Assembly: GCA_023418835.1 (NCBI GenBank)
Contig: JAEZYW010000050.1
Span: 1 to 9,593, forward strand
Direction: 5' to 3'
Length of the DNA: 9,593 nt
Source of the DNA: Bacillota bacterium
GTDB taxonomy: Bacteria; Bacillota; Clostridia; Tissierellales; Peptoniphilaceae
Part shown: one piece after another, positions 5,789-9,593 of the stretch
Layout: every line of letters begins with the position of its first letter
Numbering within the stretch: position 1 is the stretch's first letter
The notes under the pieces: model-generated
Databases searched by the model: none
What the model was told of the DNA's origin: nothing
What the model saw: only the letters and a program-made list of their open reading frames with translations
Made by a program: the position numbers and the translations under genes

Positions 5789-5934
5789 GTAGTATGACGA
5801 GGGTCTTTTAGGGTTGGAACATCCGTCATAAAAACTGTCATCTACCTCTTCATTATTCATATTCAGTTAAGCAGGTTGGGCAAAACGTCCGTGTCACGAG
5901 CTAAAATGAGTGTAATGGTGCAGGTAGGAACTAC
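5789..5934 (+). ncRNA. Candidate bridge RNA of the IS110 element
   Basis: This structured non-coding stretch between the left end and the transposase start is where IS110-group elements encode their bridge RNA. GTAGT (5789-5793) can pair with ACTAC (5930-5934), closing the whole RNA. Domain 1: TATGACG (5793-5799) pairs with CGTCATA (5824-5830) around a 24-base loop, a candidate target-binding loop. Domain 2: CTACCT (5842-5847) pairs with AGGTAG (5922-5927); inside are TCTTCATTAT (5847-5856), complementary to the left end, and AGCAGGTT (5870-5877), identical to the right end, followed by a small hairpin (5877-5891, loop AAAAC). This resembles a donor-binding loop. The RNA ends before the transposase ribosome binding site. 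Folding was done by eye; the ends and exact pairs are uncertain. Confidence 0.62.
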
Positions 5935-5960
5935 AAAATAAAAAGAAAGAGGTAAAAAAT

Positions 5961-7172
5961 ATGATATCTGTAGGAATAGACATATCAAAAGAAAAAATTA
6001 CAGTTTGTGCATTAGAACAAGGAAGCAAAATAATCTGGAAACCATTTGATGTTTATCTAAACAAAAGTAAAGTAGAAGAACTTCTAGAGAAACTAGAAAA
6101 AGTAAAAGAAGAAATAAAAATAACAATGGAAGCAACAGGAAAATATCATCTACCAATACTTTATGAATTAAAAGATAGAGGGTATTTTGTAGCAGTAATA
6201 AATCCACTAAAAATGAAACAATTTTGCCGAGCATTAAACTTTAGAAAAGCAAAAAATGACAAGATAGATGCAAAACAAATAGCAGAATATGGATTAATGT
6301 ATTGGAAAGAATTAGAAGAATACAAGGTAGATGAAGAAAACTACAGAGTCCTAAAAGAATTAAATAGAAGCTACCAACATTACATGGATCTAAGAATCGA
6401 CCAAATGAACTACATAGATCAAACAATACATCAAACATTTCCATGCATAAAAAAACTAATACCACATAATTCAGGAGACTTTTCAAAAGACAAACTATTA
6501 GACTTTTTAGAAAAATGGTGGCATAAAGACCTAGTACTAGAAAAAACAGAAGAAGAATTTATAGAAGAATATAAAAGGTGGGCAAAAGAAAAGAGATACC
6601 ATCCAAATGCAAACAAAGCAAAAACCATTTACAAATTAGCAAAGGACAGTATCTCAACCCAGCCTTCCCATAACTCAAAAATAGAAACGAATATCAGAGA
6701 AGGAATAAACCTGATAAAACAAATAAATCAGATTCTAAATAGAATTTTATCACAAATGATAGAAATATCCGAGCCCTTAGAAGAATATCAAGAAGCAAAA
6801 AAATTCTCAGGCATATCAGAAAAATTAGCAGTACAAATAGTAGCAGAATTTGGAGACCTATCAAAATTTAAAAACAAAAAAAGCCTAATATCCTTTATAG
6901 GAATAGACGCACCACCATATGAATCAGGAAACTTTAAAGCAGATCAAAGGAAAATAAGCAAAAGAGGGAACGCAATACTAAGAAAAGTAGGCTACCAGGC
7001 AATGAAGTGTATGATGAGTGCAAAAGATCCAGACAATGAAATATATCTGTATATGGTAAAAAAAGAAAAAGATGGGAAAGCAAAAAAAGTATGCAAATTT
7101 GCAGGTTTAAACAAATTCTTAAGAATCTACTATGCAAGAGTTATGAGTTCAAAAGACAAGAAAAAGAATTAG
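5961..7172 (+). CDS. IS110-family DEDD transposase (RNA-guided recombinase)
   Basis: 403 residues, full length for the family. N-terminal RuvC-like DEDD domain: D7 (VGIDISKEK), E57 (MEATGKYH), D100 and D103 (AKNDKIDAKQIAEYGL); then a charged, probably coiled-coil middle (about 115-275); and a C-terminal Transposase_20 domain (about 280-350) with FSGISEKLAVQIVAEFGD, SFIGIDAPPYESG and RKISKRGNAILRKVGYQAM. S322 in YESG is the likely nucleophilic serine, as known for IS621. No stop or frameshift interrupts it and all catalytic residues are present, so it may be active. GAGG (5949-5952) lies 8 bases before ATG 5961. The coding strand is strongly A-rich, with heavy AAA, ATA and CTA use compared with its neighbours, consistent with separate ancestry. 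Confidence 0.95.
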   Translation: MISVGIDISKEKITVCALEQGSKIIWKPFDVYLNKSKVEELLEKLEKVKEEIKITMEATGKYHLPILYELKDRGYFVAVINPLKMKQFCRALNFRKAKNDKIDAKQIAEYGLMYWKELEEYKVDEENYRVLKELNRSYQHYMDLRIDQMNYIDQTIHQTFPCIKKLIPHNSGDFSKDKLLDFLEKWWHKDLVLEKTEEEFIEEYKRWAKEKRYHPNANKAKTIYKLAKDSISTQPSHNSKIETNIREGINLIKQINQILNRILSQMIEISEPLEEYQEAKKFSGISEKLAVQIVAEFGDLSKFKNKKSLISFIGIDAPPYESGNFKADQRKISKRGNAILRKVGYQAMKCMMSAKDPDNEIYLYMVKKEKDGKAKKVCKFAGLNKFLRIYYARVMSSKDKKKN

Positions 7173-7176
7173 AAGT

Positions 7177-7238
7177 AGCATAAAAATCAAAAAAATATAT
7201 ATTAACTAGCCGAAAACAGTCGGCTTAATTGTTATGCT
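7177..7238 (+). repeat. Nested stem-loop in the right non-coding end of the IS
   Basis: AGCATAA (7177-7183) pairs with TTATGCT (7232-7238). Inside it AGCCGA (7208-7213) pairs with TCGGCT (7220-7225) over a 6-base loop. It starts 4 bases after the transposase stop. No good T-tract follows, so it may be an mRNA 3' structure more than a terminator. Confidence 0.5.
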
Positions 7239-7267
7239 CAAATTTAATTAATCAACAAATAATAAAA

Positions 7268-7291
7268 TAACCTGAAATTAATTTCAGGTTA
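7268..7291. repeat. Perfect 24-bp palindrome next to the IS right end
   Basis: Positions 7268-7279 are the exact reverse complement of 7280-7291 (arm begins TAACCTGAAA), with no loop. It ends 3 bases before TTGACT. As DNA it could be a protein-binding site; as RNA a hairpin without a U-tail on the plus strand. Confidence 0.7.
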
Positions 7292-7294
7292 AAC

Positions 7295-7300
7295 TTGACT
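7295..7300 (+). promoter_or_regulatory. -35 half of the proposed circle-junction promoter (right end)
   Basis: TTGACT lies 12 bases before the shared TTTTT at 7313-7317. In the integrated state no TATAAT follows at the right distance (17-18 bp downstream reads ATTTCA-like sequence). Joined to the left end it would be 18 bp from TATAAT. Confidence 0.5.
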
Positions 7301-7341
7301 TTTGTTAGCAGGTTTTTATTTCAAAAATAATATTTTTTTGG

Positions 7342-7370
7342 TTGACAAATTTATAGAGTTAATATACAAT
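7342..7370 (+). promoter_or_regulatory. Promoter of the GntR-ABC operon, with repeat elements
   Basis: A perfect TTGACA (7342-7347), 17 bp, TACAAT (7365-7370), preceded by an A/T-rich stretch that could act as an UP element. AATATAC is directly repeated at 7361-7367 and 7368-7374 across the -10, and AAGAACA at 7380-7386 and 7389-7395. These are candidate operators for autoregulation by the GntR protein. The IS ends about 25 bp upstream and leaves the promoter intact. Confidence 0.72.
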
Positions 7371-7416
7371 ATACACAGTAAGAACATAAAGAACACTTTA
7401 AAGGGAAGTAGATAAT

Positions 7417-7794
7417 ATGAATATTATTATTAGAAACTCCAGCGATAAGCCTATCTACGAACAGATTAAAGAACAATTAAAAAAAGAGATAATTGAAGGA
7501 AGGCTTAAAGAAGGAGAACAGTTACCGTCCATTCGGTATTTAGCAAAGGAACTTCGAATTAGTGTAATAACGACTAAGAGGGCATATGACGAGTTGGAAT
7601 CAGAAGGATTTATAAATTCTGTCCAGGGAAAAGGATCCTTTGTAGCAGGACAAAACTCGGAATTAATTAGGGAAGAACATTTGAAAAAAATAGAAAGTCA
7701 TTTAATTGAAGCTTTGTATTATGGAAAAATATCTGGCATATCTAAAAAGGATTTAAAAGACATGATAGATGCACTGGATGGAGAAAATGAATAA
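7417..7794 (+). CDS. GntR-family transcriptional regulator, YtrA subfamily
   Basis: 125 residues. Residues about 8-77 are the winged helix-turn-helix: PIYEQIKEQLKKEIIEGRLKEG, then QLPSIRYLAKEL, a recognition-helix region VITTKRAYDELESEGF and the wing VQGKGSFV. The short C-terminal tail (about 45 residues) is too small for a FadR or HutC effector domain and is typical of the YtrA type, whose genes usually head ABC-transporter operons that they repress. AAGGGAAG (7401-7408) is the ribosome binding site, 8 bases before the ATG. The next gene overlaps its end by 8 bases. The inducer is unknown; relatives such as YtrA or PmtR respond to membrane-active compounds or peptides, which is only an analogy here. 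Confidence 0.92.
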   Translation: MNIIIRNSSDKPIYEQIKEQLKKEIIEGRLKEGEQLPSIRYLAKELRISVITTKRAYDELESEGFINSVQGKGSFVAGQNSELIREEHLKKIESHLIEALYYGKISGISKKDLKDMIDALDGENE

Positions 7795-8644
7795 TTTAGA
7801 AATTAGAGGTCTAGAAAAAGAATTTAAGAATTTTAAACTAGTAACAATTGACCTAGATATACCCAAGGGAGTCATTGTGGGATTTATAGGAGAAAATGGA
7901 TCTGGAAAAACTACAACTATAAAGCTAATATTAGATCTAATTCATAAAAACAAGGGAGATATAAAAATATTTGGTGAGAATTTAAGTGACAATCACGACA
8001 TCATAAACGATATTGGAGTTGTGTTTGATGAACTAAATCTTCATGAATTTTTAACTGCAAAGGACGTAGATAAGATATTTTCTGACCTTTACTACAATTG
8101 GGATTCCTTAAAATTTTATTCTCTTATTGAAAAGATGAATATAGACCATACAAAAACTATCAAAGAATACTCAAGAGGAATGAAGATGAAATTAGCTTTG
8201 GCAATGGCTTTATCCCATGATGCAAAACTCTTATTGCTAGATGAGGCTACAAGCGGTTTGGATCCGGTAGTAAGGGACGAGATATTGGGTATGCTTATGG
8301 AATTTATTCAAAAAGAAGATAATTCTGTATTGATTTCGTCCCATATATTGTCGGATTTGCAAAAGGTTGCAGATTATATTGCTTTTATTCACGAAGGCAA
8401 AATGATCTTTATGGAAGAAAAAGATGCTCTCTTGGAGAACTTTGGAATACTTTATACAAACTCTAAAACCGCCGATTCATTAAATCCCGAAGGAATTGTC
8501 GGCAGAATTGACTCTGATTTAAATACAAAAGTTCTCATAAACAGAGATTATATCCCTCAAGGGTTCCAAGTGGAAAAACCAGAAATCGAAGACTTTATGC
8601 TCTATATAAGAAAGGGGAGAGAACATGAAAACTTCAATAATTAA
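7787..8644 (+). CDS. ABC transporter ATP-binding protein (YtrB/BcrA/PmtA-like)
   Basis: 285 residues from ATG 7787. Walker A G35-E-N-G-S-G-K41-T-T, signature Y128-S-R-G-M-K133, Walker B LLLLD152-E153, D-loop SGLD (156-159) and switch H186 are intact. The Q-loop position reads VVFDE, with D81 in place of glutamine. It should power export or lipid/peptide handling by the membrane subunit encoded next. ATGs also occur at 7769 and 7778; 7787 is preferred because MNNLEIRGLEKEF matches the usual family start, although the spacing from GGAG (7780-7783) is short. Residues beyond about 215 form a C-terminal extension common in GntR-linked ABC ATPases. It overlaps gntR by 8 bases and the permease by 20 bases, so all three are translationally coupled. 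Confidence 0.92.
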   Translation: MNNLEIRGLEKEFKNFKLVTIDLDIPKGVIVGFIGENGSGKTTTIKLILDLIHKNKGDIKIFGENLSDNHDIINDIGVVFDELNLHEFLTAKDVDKIFSDLYYNWDSLKFYSLIEKMNIDHTKTIKEYSRGMKMKLALAMALSHDAKLLLLDEATSGLDPVVRDEILGMLMEFIQKEDNSVLISSHILSDLQKVADYIAFIHEGKMIFMEEKDALLENFGILYTNSKTADSLNPEGIVGRIDSDLNTKVLINRDYIPQGFQVEKPEIEDFMLYIRKGREHENFNN

Positions 8645-9257
8645 AGCCTTGCTCTATAAAGACTACTTATTAATGAAAGCCCAAGGAAAGTCTGTAATAT
8701 TTATAACAGTCCTAATAATTGGAATTAATACGATTGGTAAAAATTATTCAATGTTACCTATGTTTGTAAGTATACTTCCCATAACTGTTGTACTCAGTAC
8801 AATTGGTGGTGACGATATTGCAAAGTTTTACAGATACGCTTTTTCTACTCCTGTTGGAAAAAAAGAATTAGTGAAATCTAAATATATTACTTTAATATTT
8901 GTTAGTTTTATTTCTGTGATTATAACTTATGGACTGATAACTATTGTCGCCAAATCCCAAGCAAGTAATATGATGTTTATCTTTGGAGTATCTACAATAG
9001 GATCCTTAATAACGACTGCTTTAATGGTTCCATTAGTATATAAATTCGGAATTACTCAAGGAAGATATATTCTTATGGTAATGCTATTTCTGATATTTAG
9101 TGGTGGTGGATTTTTAATTCAAAATATGGGAACTGAAGATTTGCTACAAGAAATTAACGTTAAAATGATTATGGGAATTACTTTTGCAATTTCCTTGTTA
9201 GTCCTTTGGATTTCCTATAAAATATCAATTAAAATCTTAGAAAATAAAGAATATTAA
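8625..9257 (+). CDS. ABC-2 type transporter permease subunit
   Basis: 210 residues with six hydrophobic segments by eye (about 23-37, 43-61, 87-108, 115-138, 147-166, 179-199) and a basic N-terminus. Between spans 2 and 3, FSTPVGKKELVKSKY matches the cytoplasmic coupling segment of ABC2_membrane_5 permeases, the family that includes the PmtB/PmtD exporters. GGGGAG (8614-8619) lies 5 bases before ATG 8625, inside the ATPase gene. With the single ATPase it probably forms a homodimeric permease with two ATPase subunits. The substrate is unknown; antimicrobial peptide or peptide-export roles are known for relatives such as Ytr, Bcr and Pmt, but nothing here identifies a cargo. A strong terminator follows. 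Confidence 0.88.
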   Translation: MKTSIIKALLYKDYLLMKAQGKSVIFITVLIIGINTIGKNYSMLPMFVSILPITVVLSTIGGDDIAKFYRYAFSTPVGKKELVKSKYITLIFVSFISVIITYGLITIVAKSQASNMMFIFGVSTIGSLITTALMVPLVYKFGITQGRYILMVMLFLIFSGGGFLIQNMGTEDLLQEINVKMIMGITFAISLLVLWISYKISIKILENKEY

Positions 9258-9266
9258 ATTAAAAAT

Positions 9267-9323
9267 AAAAAAGCCTAGAAGTTGAAAAGACAGATTAAAT
9301 GTCCAAACAACTTCTAGGTTTTT
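9267..9323. terminator. Bidirectional terminator between the ABC operon and tyrS
   Basis: CCTAGAAGTTG (9274-9284) pairs perfectly with CAACTTCTAGG (9308-9318), extended by a G-U pair and A/T runs: AAAAAA at 9267-9272 and TTTTT at 9319-9323. Each strand therefore has a U-tail. The 23-base loop holds a small GACA/TGTC pairing. It serves the plus-strand permease and the minus-strand tyrS. Confidence 0.9.
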
Positions 9324-9337
9324 AAAATTCTGAAATA

Positions 9338-9593
9338 TTATTTAATTCGAATTTGGTGATAAGTTTTTTTACCTTTTCTCATTAGTAACTTTCCATCTAT
9401 AAAGTCTTCTAATTTAATGGTGTGGTTTATATCATTTACTTGTTCTTCTTCTATATAAATTCCACCATTTTGAATTAGTCTTCTACCTTCTCCATTGGAT
9501 TTGACAAAGTCTATTTCTCTAATTGTGTCAATTATTCCTTTACCATCTTGGAAATCTGAAGATTTGAATTCAGTAAATGGAATGTTTTCACTG
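9338..9593 (-). CDS. tyrS: Tyrosyl-tRNA synthetase, C-terminal S4 domain (5' truncated by window)
   Basis: On the minus strand the frame enters from the window edge and ends at TAA (9340-9338), giving 84 complete codons. The residues match the end of bacterial TyrRS: G-I-I-D-T-I-R-E-I-D-F-V-K-S-N-G-E-G-R-R-L-I, then NGGIYIEEEQV, and finally IDGKLLMRKGKKTYHQIRIK. This is the S4-like RNA-binding domain that grips the tRNA-Tyr long arm; the catalytic Rossmann domain with HIGH and KMSKS lies outside. The gene converges on the ABC permease gene and shares its bidirectional terminator. Any T-box leader, common for tyrS in Firmicutes, would be beyond the window. Confidence 0.92.
   Translation of the reverse strand, partial: SENIPFTEFKSSDFQDGKGIIDTIREIDFVKSNGEGRRLIQNGGIYIEEEQVNDINHTIKLEDFIDGKLLMRKGKKTYHQIRIK

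Larger units (their letters stand above)
5771..7317 (+). mobile_element. IS110-family insertion sequence (about 1.54 kb)
   Basis: The element is one DEDD transposase gene preceded by about 175 bases and followed by about 145 bases of non-coding sequence, without terminal inverted repeats, as expected for IS110 elements. I place the ends at the TTTTT tracts shared by left (5771-5775) and right (7313-7317); the exact core within the Ts cannot be told. Support: segments of the upstream non-coding RNA region match both ends (5778-5787 and 7307-7314), and joining the ends creates a promoter. IS110 elements transpose through a circular intermediate guided by a bridge RNA (known for IS621). The family call is secure; the boundaries are inference. 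Confidence 0.75.

Noticed and set aside
5998..7137. Several minus-strand open frames inside the transposase gene
   Set aside because: Leu/Phe-rich shadows caused by the A-rich coding strand; no translation signals or recognisable domains.
7268..7291. Palindrome as an ordinary rho-independent terminator of the transposase gene
   Set aside because: No loop and no T-tract after the right arm on the plus strand (AAACTTGACT follows).
5771..7317. Terminal inverted repeats of the IS element
   Set aside because: No inverted repeat of useful length relates the two ends, which agrees with IS110-group elements lacking them.
1..9593. CRISPR array, tRNA or rRNA genes, prophage genes
   Set aside because: No regularly spaced repeats, no cloverleaf or rRNA-like sequence and no phage structural or integrase genes were seen on either strand.

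Overview
The window looks like chromosomal DNA of a low-GC Gram-positive anaerobe. A-rich codon use, strong AGGAGG-type ribosome binding sites, short intergenic gaps, U-tailed hairpin terminators, and the gene set (BrnQ, FMN-binding lipoprotein, two-domain RNase H1, zinc-ribbon MscL, Nim-like flavoprotein, YtrA-type GntR/ABC operon) fit Clostridia or Tissierellia, possibly a Peptoniphilus/Anaerococcus-like genus. The genus is a guess from protein style, not from a search.

Layout. 1-216: end of transketolase, closed by a strong terminator. 328-1581: BrnQ branched-chain amino acid carrier. 1675-2049: small FMN-binding lipoprotein with its own promoter. 2107-2709: RNase H1, whose start codon sits 6 nt after a perfect TATAAT and lacks a ribosome binding site, so its message may be leaderless. 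2754-2882 (minus): an unannotated 42-residue membrane peptide ORF with a perfect Shine-Dalgarno. 2997-3437 (minus): dCMP deaminase, divergent from mscL (3514-3948). Then a patatin-like lipase (3999-5126) and a Nim/PNPOx flavoprotein (5123-5680), overlapping by ATGA. 7417-9257: a three-gene GntR-ABC ATPase-permease operon. 9338-9593 (minus): end of tyrosyl-tRNA synthetase, facing the operon across a bidirectional terminator.

The most interesting region is 5771-7317, an IS110-family insertion sequence. Its DEDD transposase follows about 175 bases of structured non-coding DNA in the place where IS110 elements encode a bridge RNA. Reading the sequence gives a coherent model. A segment in the second RNA domain is complementary to the left end of the element (10 of 10 contiguous bases), and a nearby segment is identical to the right end (8 of 8). 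Both ends share TTTTT. Joining the ends at that tract would place TTGACT from the right end 18 bp from TATAAT at the left end, making a promoter that fires into the RNA only in the circular form. The element appears to sit in the U-tail of an 18-bp hairpin terminator downstream of the lipase/flavoprotein pair. The presumed target-binding loop does not match the present flanks; this is the weak point of the model.

Otherwise the genes are ordinary housekeeping and accessory functions and do not form one pathway.
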